A DNA stretch of 64,000 bases from Chitinophaga skermanii. Its GTDB lineage: Bacteria; Bacteroidota; Bacteroidia; Chitinophagales; Chitinophagaceae. Both the position numbers and the translations under genes were made by a program. Location of the stretch: positions 1 through 64,000 of the forward strand of contig NZ_QLLL01000011.1 of NCBI RefSeq assembly GCF_003259335.1. The letters are read 5' to 3'. The first letter of the stretch is position 1, and every line of letters begins with the position of its first letter. Below the pieces are notes generated by a model. That model searched no databases. It was not told where the DNA came from and saw only the letters and a list, made by a program, of their open reading frames with translations. Positions 27,123-36,088 of this stretch are shown here, piece after piece.

Positions 27123-28430
27123 ATGTCTTCGTTACTTCAAACACCTCCACAAAAAACCGGTTGGCGATTAAAAGCGATTTTAACCGGCTCTATCGGCAAC
27201 TTAGTAGAATGGTACGACTGGTACGTGTACACTGCGTTTGCGCTGTACTTCGCTCCAATTTTCTTTCCAGGCGATAATAAAACACTCCAACTATTAAACA
27301 CAGCAGCCATCTTCGCGGTTGGCTTTTTAATGCGTCCACTAGGCGGCTGGTTCTTCGGGAAAATAGCCGATCAAAAAGGGCGGAAGGCAGCCATGACCCT
27401 ATCGGTATTATTGATGAGTTTTGGTTCGTTGTTAATAGCCCTTACACCAGGTTATGATAGCATTGGATGGTTGGCACCGGTTATTCTCTTGGTTGCCCGC
27501 CTTCTGCAAGGATTATCTGTTGGTGGCGAATACGGTACTTCGGCTACTTATTTAAGTGAAGTGGCTACCCCTGAACGCCGCGGGTTTTATTCCAGCTTCC
27601 AGTATGTGACACTAATTGGTGGACAATTACTGGCCCTAGGTGTGCAAGTGATTTTGCAGAAGGTTTTTCTTAGCCCGGAACAAATGCATAGTTGGGGTTG
27701 GCGTATACCGTTTGTAATTGGTGCCTTGTTGGCGTTTGTTGCGTTGTATATGCGTCGTAATATGCACGAATCTGTAAACGTTGCCGAGAAGAAAGAGGGA
27801 AAAGGTTCTGTGGTAGTTCTTTTTAAAGAACACCCACGGGCAGTATTAACGGTGGTGGGCTTAACATTAGGCGGAACGCTGGCATTCTATACCTATACCA
27901 CGTATATGCAGAAGTTTTTGGTTAACACCGTACATTTAAGCATTGAACGGTCTACCCAGTTAACGTTTTTCTTGATGTTGATTTATGCCGGTATGCAGCC
28001 CTTATTTGGCTGGTTATCGGATAAATTTGGACGGAAGCCATTACTTATGGGTTTCGGCATATTGGGCACAATCTTCACCATACCTATTCTTACCACGCTA
28101 AGTCATACCACCAGTGAATGGCAGGCTTTCTTTTTAATTCTTGGTGCTTTAATTATTGTGAGTGGGTATACATCCATTAACGCTGTAGTGAAAGCAGAAA
28201 TGTTTCCAGCAGAAGTTCGTGCATTAGGAGTAGGCTTACCGTATGCATTAACAGTGGCCATATTTGGGGGAACGGCAGAAACGTTAGCTTTATATTGGAA
28301 AAGTATTGGGCATGAATCCTATTACTATGTGTATGTAACGGTTTGTATTTTCGTTTCGTTAATCGTGTATACGCTGTCGCGGGATTCGAAGAATGGATCT
28401 TATATAGATAAAGAATTAAAGGAGCAGTAG
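27123..28430 (+). CDS. MFS transporter, metabolite:H+ symporter (MHS) type
   Basis: About 435 residues, twelve transmembrane helices. The N-terminal segment (GSIGNLVEWYDWYVYTAFALYFAPIFFP) is diagnostic of the MHS subfamily, which includes the alpha-ketoglutarate permease KgtP and the proline/betaine symporter ProP. The loop 2-3 motif GKIADQKGRKAAM and the helix-4 RLLQGLSVGGEYG are present. I prefer the ATG at 27123, since the upstream ATG at 27087 adds an odd hydrophobic leader. The substrate is probably a small organic acid or osmolyte. The gene ends inside a bidirectional terminator shared with the histidine kinase gene. Confidence 0.9.
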   Translation: MSSLLQTPPQKTGWRLKAILTGSIGNLVEWYDWYVYTAFALYFAPIFFPGDNKTLQLLNTAAIFAVGFLMRPLGGWFFGKIADQKGRKAAMTLSVLLMSFGSLLIALTPGYDSIGWLAPVILLVARLLQGLSVGGEYGTSATYLSEVATPERRGFYSSFQYVTLIGGQLLALGVQVILQKVFLSPEQMHSWGWRIPFVIGALLAFVALYMRRNMHESVNVAEKKEGKGSVVVLFKEHPRAVLTVVGLTLGGTLAFYTYTTYMQKFLVNTVHLSIERSTQLTFFLMLIYAGMQPLFGWLSDKFGRKPLLMGFGILGTIFTIPILTTLSHTTSEWQAFFLILGALIIVSGYTSINAVVKAEMFPAEVRALGVGLPYALTVAIFGGTAETLALYWKSIGHESYYYVYVTVCIFVSLIVYTLSRDSKNGSYIDKELKEQ

Positions 28431-28447
28431 TACTGCTCCTTTTTTAT
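28418..28447. terminator. Bidirectional terminator between MFS and kinase genes
   Basis: AAAGGAGCAGTA (28418-28429) and TACTGCTCCTTT (28431-28442) form a near-perfect hairpin with an A-run on one side and a T-run on the other. The MFS stop codon lies inside the stem and the kinase stop lies at its edge, so one hairpin ends both convergent genes. Confidence 0.85.
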
Positions 28448-29988
28448 GCAAACTGTACAGTAAATGTTGTGCCAATGCCGGGTTGACTTTCAATGCTGAT
28501 ATGTCCTCCCATTGCTTCTACTTGGTTTTTCACAATAAACAATCCCCAGCCGTTGCTATTCTTGCCTTTGTGGAATACTTTATTTAGCTTGAATATATGC
28601 TGCCCGTGTTTTTCTAAATCAATACCTAGGCCGTTATCGCTCACACTTAAAAATATTTCTCCTTGTTGCTTATACGTGGCAATTTTAATTACCGGTGGCA
28701 CACCAGGTTGTGCATATTTTAGTGCATTACTAATAAGATTGTAGCAAATACTTTCTAAATAAATTTTACTAAAGAGAATAGTGGGCACTTGTATATCGAT
28801 GTCAATTGTTGCCCTGTTTTTGTTTATTTCCTGTTGTAGTTGTACACAACATTTATCCACTATTTCTTTTACATCACAATTTTCTTTTACTACGTGTTCA
28901 TTTTTCAACTTCACCTCAAGTAATTTCATCAGGTTAGCAAGCGTGTCCATTAAGGCAGCACTTGATTGTTCTAGATACGCGATGAAATTGTTTCTTTCTT
29001 CATCGGAATTAGCATCGCGTAAGAAGCTAACCAATGTTGAAATATTACCCGCTACACCACGAAGATTATGTGCAACGATTTGACTGAATTCGCTGAGTTG
29101 AATCATTTTTTCATGTAATTCTATTCCCGCTTGTTCTAGTGCATAGTTCTTCTCTTGTAAATCGGTGAAGAGTAATTTTGTGTGGGTAATATCTACAATT
29201 TGCGAGATGAAAAAGGATGGTTTTCCATTGAAATCTGTTACCATAGATACGGTGAGTAATATCCATACAATGTGGCCATTCTTATGAAAGTACCGTTTTT
29301 CCATTTGGTAGGAATCCAGTTTGCGGGCAAGCATTTGTTCCACGAATAATAGGTCCTTTGCGAGATCGTCGGGGTGGGTAATTTCTTGGAATGTTTTCTT
29401 CAACAACTCCTCCTTTGTAAACCCTGTAATGCCGCATAAAGCCTTGTTTACGTCTAAGAAAGCCCCGTTGGTGGAAACGAGTGCGATACCGATCCCGGAA
29501 TGATTAAATGCTTTGGCGAACTTTTGGTCGTTTGCTCGCTGGGCGTCGTTTACGATAAGTTGATGTACCATTTGCTGCACGGATTGTCTTTCTTTCACCG
29601 TTTTCGTTACATCAATAAAATTCACGAGCGCATACTCTTCGTTTTCCACGGTAATCATCCGGGCGCTGGCCGACAGCCAAATATCTTCCCCTTCACCATT
29701 CTTAATACCCACTATTCGTTGAATTTGTGGTTCACCGCCCGCTAAAACAATAGCTGCTGGTGATAAATCTTGGGGAATGGGCGTCAAATCTTCGCGCATG
29801 GCGCGCCACATTGGATCGTATATATTTTTTCCGATGAAAGTTGTTGCAGGTAATCTTAATAGTTGCAGTGCTTGTTCATTACAAGCAATAATAAATCCCT
29901 CTTTATTCACAACAGCTGCGCCTTCCTCCATAATATTCAAAAGAGCTGTTGCAAAAGCGGGTGAAAGATGATATGGGTGTTCGTTCAT
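28444..29988 (-). CDS. PAS-domain sensor histidine kinase
   Basis: A 514-residue soluble kinase with no transmembrane segment. PAS 1 spans about residues 12-125, PAS 2 ~155-275 with a PAC tail, a dimerisation helix with phospho-acceptor His at AHNLRGVAGNIS (~310), and a HATPase domain with N-box NLISNALKYA, G1 DNGLGIDL and G2 GWGLFIVKN (~380-514). It lacks a receiver domain and no response regulator is adjacent, so it is an orphan kinase whose partner lies elsewhere. It presumably senses a cytoplasmic or redox signal through its PAS domains. Confidence 0.92.
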   Translation of the reverse strand: MNEHPYHLSPAFATALLNIMEEGAAVVNKEGFIIACNEQALQLLRLPATTFIGKNIYDPMWRAMREDLTPIPQDLSPAAIVLAGGEPQIQRIVGIKNGEGEDIWLSASARMITVENEEYALVNFIDVTKTVKERQSVQQMVHQLIVNDAQRANDQKFAKAFNHSGIGIALVSTNGAFLDVNKALCGITGFTKEELLKKTFQEITHPDDLAKDLLFVEQMLARKLDSYQMEKRYFHKNGHIVWILLTVSMVTDFNGKPSFFISQIVDITHTKLLFTDLQEKNYALEQAGIELHEKMIQLSEFSQIVAHNLRGVAGNISTLVSFLRDANSDEERNNFIAYLEQSSAALMDTLANLMKLLEVKLKNEHVVKENCDVKEIVDKCCVQLQQEINKNRATIDIDIQVPTILFSKIYLESICYNLISNALKYAQPGVPPVIKIATYKQQGEIFLSVSDNGLGIDLEKHGQHIFKLNKVFHKGKNSNGWGLFIVKNQVEAMGGHISIESQPGIGTTFTVQFA

Positions 29989-30188
29989 GTTACAAGAATA
30001 GGACAGTAAAAATCAGCTCGTTTAATAAAAGCGGGCTTAAGGCTTGTTTTGGAGCTCTACAATGCTGCTAATATAAACGAGAAAAACCGGTCTATAGTTT
30101 TATAAAACGCTTGTTAATACGCCACAGTTAAGCGTTTCATAGAAAACGATATAAATAATAATAATTAAAAAAAGAATGCAATACCTAA

Positions 30189-30938
30189 TTAACGCAACCT
30201 GATTTCCGACGGTTTAAAGTGTTGCGTAAATCCATTTTGTTCCATAAGCCATTGTATGTTGTCTTGTTTCCATTTTGGCATGCGCGGATGGCAAATCACA
30301 TCGAATGCTGCTTTCTTTAATGCAGGAAGTTTGAAAGGTACCTGTGAAAATTGGTTTTTATGGTCTTTTGCTGATATGACGAGGCGAAACTCTTTTTCGC
30401 TTTCAAATCCAACATCCTTTCGTAAGCCCACGTGTTTAACATTATACGCTACCTCTGTATTAATTTGTACGAGATCGACGTATTGTACTTTGCCGGAATA
30501 AGCACTTGAAAGAGGCATTTGCGCATCAATATCTACCAAGCTTTTTGCCGCGGCGGCAAGGAGGTAAGCTGGATTCAATTTAATGGCAACACTATCTTTA
30601 TTACTATATAAATTCCACATCGCCGTGCTTTCGCGGAAGCCGATGAACCAACAACTTACAAAATGTTTCTGTTGAATAGCCGCATGTTGGCGATTTTCTT
30701 TAATAAGTAACAATGGATCATCTTCTTTTACACGGGATTTTTGCGCTATTAAGAAACGGACAGGCATACCTTCTAATACATCTTCGAAGGTGTCCATCCG
30801 GCTAAACATAATGGATTGGTTGTGCAAAAAGGATAGAAACTTATGAATATCCACATAGCGCCACAGCGATTCGTTAGGTGCGAGGTCGGCTAAACCTTGT
30901 AACATATTGTGTTGCAATGCTTCTACTTTCATACACAT
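30189..30938 (-). CDS. DUF2971 protein
   Basis: About 250 residues from the ATG at 30938 (30932 is a near alternative), while the longer frame to 31007 adds an unlikely leader. Family features are LWRYVDIHKFLSFLHNQSIMFSRMDTFEDVLEG near the start, the central CWFIGFRESTAMWNLYS block, and FESEKEFRLVIS. DUF2971 proteins are widespread, often in defence or mobile contexts, but have no established activity. Here it stands alone, between the sensor kinase and a VOC protein. Confidence 0.82.
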   Translation of the reverse strand: MCMKVEALQHNMLQGLADLAPNESLWRYVDIHKFLSFLHNQSIMFSRMDTFEDVLEGMPVRFLIAQKSRVKEDDPLLLIKENRQHAAIQQKHFVSCWFIGFRESTAMWNLYSNKDSVAIKLNPAYLLAAAAKSLVDIDAQMPLSSAYSGKVQYVDLVQINTEVAYNVKHVGLRKDVGFESEKEFRLVISAKDHKNQFSQVPFKLPALKKAAFDVICHPRMPKWKQDNIQWLMEQNGFTQHFKPSEIRLR

Positions 30939-31175
30939 GAAATTACTAAATACAATGAAGAAATATACATGCCTGGGAATTCTTTGAAAGCAACGCCATG
31001 AAGCCATAGTGGTGCTTTTTACGCTTAAAATTTTGGGCTGTTAATTTTTGGTTAACACGAGGGATTCTATATCATTCACCCCCTTATTCCATGCGTTCAC
31101 AAAATTGAAATATTATATATGAATTGGGTGCATATCTTTGACATGGTTTTTCATAGGATATGGTTAAAATAATTG

Positions 31176-31205
31176 AAGGCAGTATTCTTACTGCCTTTTC
31201 CTTTT
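31176..31205. terminator. Hairpin downstream of VOC gene
   Basis: AAGGCAGTA and TACTGCCTT pair around TTCT, with a T-rich tract on the plus strand only. It lies just past the 3' end of the minus-strand VOC gene. The direction is uncertain. Confidence 0.45.
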
Positions 31206-31213
31206 ATACCTAA

Positions 31214-31576
31214 TTAATGTTTTTCGAGCAGTTCGATTCTATTCCCAAAGGGATCGAAAATAGAGAAACGGGTTTGACCCGGTATTGGGATTTCATCTTT
31301 CACCACCATCCCTTTATCCAGAAAATATTTTCTTACGCTTTCAATATCAATTACTTCAAATGCAGGGTGACGTTTAGAGGGGCTTTGATTAGCTTCTTCG
31401 CCAATGTGTAGTTCAATATCACCCATGGCAAACCACATACCTGGTCGATTCGCTAAAGGTTCAGGACGATTTATTTCCTTCAACCCCAACACGCCGCTAT
31501 AATAAGCGCGCGCCTGTTCTCCTGCTCCTGGTGGAATACAAATCTGTACATGGTGTACCCGCTTAAACGTAATCAT
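31214..31576 (-). CDS. VOC-superfamily (glyoxalase/bleomycin-resistance-like) protein
   Basis: About 121 residues from the ATG at 31576, which begins directly at the first VOC strand (MITFKRVHHVQICIPPG). The longer frame adds 17 unlikely residues. Metal-ligand positions are plausible at the first-strand His, at MGDIELHIGEE and at the final IFDPFGNRIELLE, the classic end of a VOC domain. The substrate is unknown. Confidence 0.8.
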   Translation of the reverse strand: MITFKRVHHVQICIPPGAGEQARAYYSGVLGLKEINRPEPLANRPGMWFAMGDIELHIGEEANQSPSKRHPAFEVIDIESVRKYFLDKGMVVKDEIPIPGQTRFSIFDPFGNRIELLEKH

Positions 31577-31652
31577 TTCACTGCTGTTTTTCGGGCACGA
31601 ATGTAAAGACTTGCTAAATTTTAGCAAAATCCTTTTATAACTGCACCCAGCT

Positions 31653-32537
31653 TTAATCTACAGCGTAAGTTTGTAAATGCAACCACAAAGCCAGTTCTTG
31701 TAAATAGGTTTGAACCAAGTAATTATGTTCACCGAAGCAATTCGCCGTTGCTGTAAGCTCTTGAAATTCGCGTACATCATTTAAATAGAGGTCAACAAGT
31801 GCTTGTTTCGCCACCGGTGAGGAATATTGCTTCTGGGTTTGTAATAAGGCCTGTAAGCCCCATGTTTCACGTGGCACATATCCCGGGATTGCATTAATTT
31901 CTAATCCTATCAACATAATCCTATTGCTCAAAGTTATCAAGCGTTGGAAAAGACTATGTTGTAGCACCGCTTGAGGTAAAACATTCTCCATGGCTACCTC
32001 TAAAAAATCGATCCATAATTTTGCTGTACTAGCTTGTTCGCAATGATAGAGGTAATGTGGGAATAATGGACGAGCGCTTGTATTATTTAATCCTGCTTTC
32101 CACCGAATACCGGCTAAATACTCCCGTAAATGATAGTTAAAGCGGTTAATCCAAGCGGGTGTTACAAAATGCTGCATCTCGTTATAGAACTTGGCTAGTA
32201 ATTGACAGAGCTCATCAAAGCTACTACCGCCATCTTCACCGCTAATAATATGTTCGTAGCATTGGTGCACGGGCATAAGTTGCGTGGGAGAATAAAAACT
32301 GTAGAGATCGTTGTTGAGGATAAGCCAAGTATACAGGCGACTAAAAGCCAACAAACGTTCGAAACAAGCTGTGGGAAAGGTGTTGGCAATGAACTGTCCT
32401 ATTTGCATGTTGTGGTAACGAATACGATCTTGTTCATCAATAAAATCGTACCCAGCTAGTTGCTGATCAACTTCCAGTTGTAAAGCTTGACCATACAAGC
32501 GTATTAACTGCGCTGCATTGTGTTGAATTGTAGGCAT
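31653..32537 (-). CDS. Divergent class I terpene-synthase-like protein
   Basis: A 294-residue all-helical protein resembling bacterial class I terpene cyclases in spacing. A W-L-I-L-N-N-D-L-Y segment (~70-78) sits where the Asp-rich motif is expected, a WKAG...PLFPHYLYHCEQAS block follows, then a LEINAIPGYVPRE stretch like the usual E-L-P-x-x-V segment. A C-terminal NDVREFQEL...FGEHNYLV (~247-270) resembles the Mg-binding NSE triad. The Asp-rich motif is degenerate (Asn-Asn for Asp-Asp), so activity is doubtful. The neighbours are unrelated. If the relation is real, a terpene product or a non-catalytic homologue are both possible. Confidence 0.5.
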   Translation of the reverse strand: MPTIQHNAAQLIRLYGQALQLEVDQQLAGYDFIDEQDRIRYHNMQIGQFIANTFPTACFERLLAFSRLYTWLILNNDLYSFYSPTQLMPVHQCYEHIISGEDGGSSFDELCQLLAKFYNEMQHFVTPAWINRFNYHLREYLAGIRWKAGLNNTSARPLFPHYLYHCEQASTAKLWIDFLEVAMENVLPQAVLQHSLFQRLITLSNRIMLIGLEINAIPGYVPRETWGLQALLQTQKQYSSPVAKQALVDLYLNDVREFQELTATANCFGEHNYLVQTYLQELALWLHLQTYAVD

Positions 32538-32793
32538 GGCGGTAATTTTTTACTTAAGGAACACAAGGTTTCGGTTAGGGCTACTTCTATCTAATTGTTG
32601 TGGATAGGAGATAGTCTTTCATACTGTTTATACACGCGGGGGTTAGGTCTAACAAATTACTTCGTTCGGCTGAATTGTTATATCAGTTCTAGGTTTCATC
32701 ATGAAATTTAATATCCCCTTAACAGTTCATATAACTTGAATTTGTTGCTAAAGAATGACAGTCAATTCACTGTCAACAATAAATAATCTTACT

Positions 32794-32801
32794 TACTTTT
32801 G
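32794..32801 (+). promoter_or_regulatory. Putative -7 box for hemJ
   Basis: TACTTTTG matches TAnnTTTG and lies 22 nt before the preferred hemJ start at 32824. No good -33 TTTG is visible. Confidence 0.4.
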
Positions 32802-32823
32802 CCCGGTACGTCAAACACTCGGT

Positions 32824-33363
32824 ATGTCATTTTTTTATATCAAAGCGCTGCATATAATTTTTATTGTTACTTGGTTCGCGGGCATGTTTTACATCGTGCG
32901 TTTATTCGTATATAATACGGAGGCGAATGAAAAGAGTGAGCCAGAGAAGGGAATTTTGCAAGCGCAGTATAAAATTATGATGAAGCGTTTGTGGTATGGT
33001 ATTACTTGGCCTTCGGCAATATTGACGTTGATATTGGGTCCTACAACTCTTTACTTATATAGTAATACGATTCCTGCTTGGATGTGGGCGAAATTGGGGT
33101 TCGTTTTATGTTTATATGCTTATCATTTATTCTTACATAAAATCTTCAAAGAAGAATCAAAAGGCATCTTCAAATTATCTTCCACGCAATTACGTGTATG
33201 GAACGAAATAGCAACGATTTTACTCGTTGCTATTGTATTCCTTGTTGTAGTTAAAAGTTTATTGAGTTTTGTATGGGGATTAATAGGCTTATTAGCATTT
33301 ACTTCATTATTAATGCTTGCTATTAAAATTTATAAACGTTCCCGTGATAAAAAATCTAAATAG
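32824..33363 (+). CDS. hemJ: HemJ-type protoporphyrinogen oxidase
   Basis: About 179 residues from the ATG at 32824, where the characteristic N-terminus begins (MSFFYIKALHIIFIVTWFAGMFYIVRLFVY, helix 1 with the conserved His). Four or five membrane helices follow, with KLGFVLCLYAYHLFLH and a C-terminal helix. HemJ oxidises protoporphyrinogen IX in haem synthesis. The convergent neighbour is coproporphyrinogen oxidase HemN, and the two genes overlap by eight bases at their 3' ends. A longer frame upstream to 32755 is unlikely because the promoter lies within it. Confidence 0.85.
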   Translation: MSFFYIKALHIIFIVTWFAGMFYIVRLFVYNTEANEKSEPEKGILQAQYKIMMKRLWYGITWPSAILTLILGPTTLYLYSNTIPAWMWAKLGFVLCLYAYHLFLHKIFKEESKGIFKLSSTQLRVWNEIATILLVAIVFLVVVKSLLSFVWGLIGLLAFTSLLMLAIKIYKRSRDKKSK

Positions 33364-34735
33364 CTTTACTGTATTGGTTTATAGCGCCAATTCCATTCGG
33401 TTGAAATACATCAAAAGCGTTGCAAATATTCCGAATAAAATGATGCCCTAGCGGTGTTACAATTACTTTTTTATTGTCTTTCAAAACCACCAACCCATCT
33501 TCTTCTAATAAAGTAAGTTTCGGTAACACTTTATTCGTAATAATTTCTTGATAAGGATGTTTATCAATGATGGTCATTCCTTTACAAGCAATGTCTAAAA
33601 TATGTTTACGAAAAACTTTATCAATATCATTCAAATAATATCCTTTTACAACCGGTAATTCTCCTGCATCAATAGCTTTATAGTAAGGAGCTAAGTCCTT
33701 TACATTTTGTACATATGCAACACCTGCATCGCTAATACTAGATATACCGAGTGATAAAAGTAAGGAGCTGTTTGTTGTAGTGTACCCCATGAAATTTCGA
33801 TGTAACTTTCCTTGTTCATATGCTTTGTATAATTCATCTCCAGGTAAAGCAAAATGGTCCATCCCAATATCGGTGTAACCTGCATTGGTAAGAACTTCTT
33901 TTCCTAATCTGTACAGTTGCATTTTCAGATCTGCAGAAGGTAAATCCATTTCCGTGAAAAGTCTTTGTGCTTTGGATTTCCATGGAACGTGTGCATAATT
34001 ATAGAAGGCGATTCGATCGGGTTTTAAAGCCAATACATCTTCGAATGTTTTGCGCATGCTATCCACATTTTGGAAAGGCAGACCATAAATCAAATCGAAG
34101 TTAACAGACGTGAAACCTATACTGCGTGCAGTTTCTGTAGCAATGCGTACATTTTCCATAGGTTGTACCCGGTTAATCATTTTTTGTACAAGTGGATCAC
34201 TGTCTTGCACACCATAACTTACTCTTCTGAAGCCCATTTGATACAATGCTTTCAAGTGTTCGGCGGTCGTGTTATTTGGATGTCCTTCGAAGCTAAAAGC
34301 ATGTTGTGGATGAATGATGGCATCGGAGAATATACGGGTAAGTAAATCGACTAGGTTTTCGGGGGAAAAGAAGGTAGGGGTACCACCACCTAAATGAACT
34401 TCTCGAATGATGGGGGTTTGCGTCATCAACCTAGTATACAATTTCCACTCGCGTACAACAGCATCGATATAAGTATTTTCTACATAATGTTGACGTGTTA
34501 TTTTCTTATTACAACCGCAATAAGTGCACAACGATTCGCAAAAAGGTAAATGTATATAGAGGCTTAAACCTTCTCCTGTGTTGTGAATATTGAATTGTTC
34601 GCTAAAAACTTGTCGCCATTTTGAAGTGCTGGTTATTTCGTGCCAGTTTGGTACGGTGGGGTAGCTCGTGTAGCGAGGTACCGGTACATTGTATTTCGTT
34701 AAAAGTTGTTGCATCCCTGTGATCATAGCATCCAT
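33356..34735 (-). CDS. hemN: Oxygen-independent coproporphyrinogen III oxidase
   Basis: A 459-residue radical-SAM enzyme converting coproporphyrinogen III to protoporphyrinogen IX without oxygen. Seen: N-terminal PVPRYTSYPTVPNW, the radical-SAM cluster CESLCTYCGCNK (CxxxCxxC plus the extra HemN cysteine), HLGGGTPTF, EGHPNNTT, and the C-terminal HemN domain. It supplies the step before HemJ, whose gene converges on it. An in-frame ATG at 34714 is an alternative start. Confidence 0.96.
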   Translation of the reverse strand: MDAMITGMQQLLTKYNVPVPRYTSYPTVPNWHEITSTSKWRQVFSEQFNIHNTGEGLSLYIHLPFCESLCTYCGCNKKITRQHYVENTYIDAVVREWKLYTRLMTQTPIIREVHLGGGTPTFFSPENLVDLLTRIFSDAIIHPQHAFSFEGHPNNTTAEHLKALYQMGFRRVSYGVQDSDPLVQKMINRVQPMENVRIATETARSIGFTSVNFDLIYGLPFQNVDSMRKTFEDVLALKPDRIAFYNYAHVPWKSKAQRLFTEMDLPSADLKMQLYRLGKEVLTNAGYTDIGMDHFALPGDELYKAYEQGKLHRNFMGYTTTNSSLLLSLGISSISDAGVAYVQNVKDLAPYYKAIDAGELPVVKGYYLNDIDKVFRKHILDIACKGMTIIDKHPYQEIITNKVLPKLTLLEEDGLVVLKDNKKVIVTPLGHHFIRNICNAFDVFQPNGIGAINQYSKAI

Positions 34736-34840
34736 TCATTTAATGATGCTAAGGTAGATGCTTATGCTAAGGCAGTAGAACGGGTTAGTCAACTGGTGAG
34801 ATGATTTTCATCAGTTTTTCAGCTGATAAATTCACACGTT

Positions 34841-36088
34841 TTAGGGGTTTTTAGCGTGCCATTGGAAATTGATACCTGCGCTGTACAATTTTGTTTGTCC
34901 ATACCCGATTCTTCCTAGTGGAAGTTTTACATACGGCTGTACGCTCCATTTATAGCGGTTTTCGTGTTTATGTTCATATGTAATACCAAAATTTAATAAA
35001 GCAAAGTAATGCTGGTTATCGGCGTATTTTGTAACTGTTTTCTCGGTGTAGTTGGTATAATAATAATCGTACTTTTCCTTTACCATAAACAAACTTGAAG
35101 CGCCTACTGTTGCACCCCATGCATGATTCGTATTTTGCTTCCAGAAATAAGTAACATCAAGTGGTACTTCAATAATATCACAATTAGCAGCTATGCTTTT
35201 TACGTAGGAAGCCTGGTAGGTATTTAACACTTTATAATCTTTGGCAGTTCCGGCGTAAAGTTTTTTATTATATACGATAGCAGCGCCAAGCATCCAATGT
35301 TTGTTTAGATAATACTGCATGTTCAAACCTGCGTTTAGTTCTAGCTTACCGTATGTCATGGAACTGGGTGCATTATAACCTAAGCCGGCAACAATGCCAT
35401 AAGCCAAACCTTTACGCGGTTCGGGATCTTTTTCAATAGTTGTTGTTGAATCTGTTTGTAGTGGTGAATGATGTTTTCTTTGAATAGATTGATCGAAATT
35501 GTATGCCAGTTCTTTACTATTAATTTTACCAAAATTCAGCAAACGACCTTTATTAACACTATCAATTATTGACATATCAATAATATTATTTACTGATTTT
35601 ATGTTTGTCGTTGATGTATCAATAATTTGTTTAGAAGTGTTAATATTTTCCCCATCAATTAGTGCAATTACTTGTTGCAGTGTATCTCTATAAGCCTTTA
35701 CTGTTGTGCTTTTCGGGTGATCGTATTTTTGAACAACAATTGTTTCTTCGCTATTATGTGCAGTAATTTCTACATTGGGAGTTGATATAGTCGGCGTATT
35801 ATTTGGAATGGTGGTTGTAGCTGTAGGTATATCATTTTGGGATGAAGCGTCTATATTATATTCAACGATGTTATTATTGTGATGAGGTAAATGCCAAACA
35901 TAATATACCGTAGTACATAATAGTAAACACAGTATTGCACCACCTGTTAACCACCAGAAAATAGGGTAGCGGCGTTTACGGTTCAATGCATCAAGTTTCT
36001 GTTCCATTTTTAGCCAAGCATCAGCATCGAATGGGAACTCACCTTCATTGAGTTTATTACGGATTATATCGTCAAATTGATCACTCAT
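34841..36088 (-). CDS. Putative envelope-spanning anti-sigma/beta-barrel protein
   Basis: A 415-residue protein with an unusual order of parts: a short acidic cytoplasmic N-terminus (~1-42, like the anti-sigma ends paired with ECF factors), one membrane helix (FWWLTGGAILCLLLCTTVYYVW, ~43-65), a Thr/Asn/Pro-rich linker (~70-220), and a C-terminal ~190 residues of alternating strands resembling an outer-membrane barrel (ends SAGINFQWHAKNP). Its start overlaps the sigma gene stop by four bases, so the two are coupled. I infer an anti-sigma factor tied to the outer membrane. A soluble periplasmic beta domain is the alternative. Confidence 0.65.
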   Translation of the reverse strand: MSDQFDDIIRNKLNEGEFPFDADAWLKMEQKLDALNRKRRYPIFWWLTGGAILCLLLCTTVYYVWHLPHHNNNIVEYNIDASSQNDIPTATTTIPNNTPTISTPNVEITAHNSEETIVVQKYDHPKSTTVKAYRDTLQQVIALIDGENINTSKQIIDTSTTNIKSVNNIIDMSIIDSVNKGRLLNFGKINSKELAYNFDQSIQRKHHSPLQTDSTTTIEKDPEPRKGLAYGIVAGLGYNAPSSMTYGKLELNAGLNMQYYLNKHWMLGAAIVYNKKLYAGTAKDYKVLNTYQASYVKSIAANCDIIEVPLDVTYFWKQNTNHAWGATVGASSLFMVKEKYDYYYTNYTEKTVTKYADNQHYFALLNFGITYEHKHENRYKWSVQPYVKLPLGRIGYGQTKLYSAGINFQWHAKNP

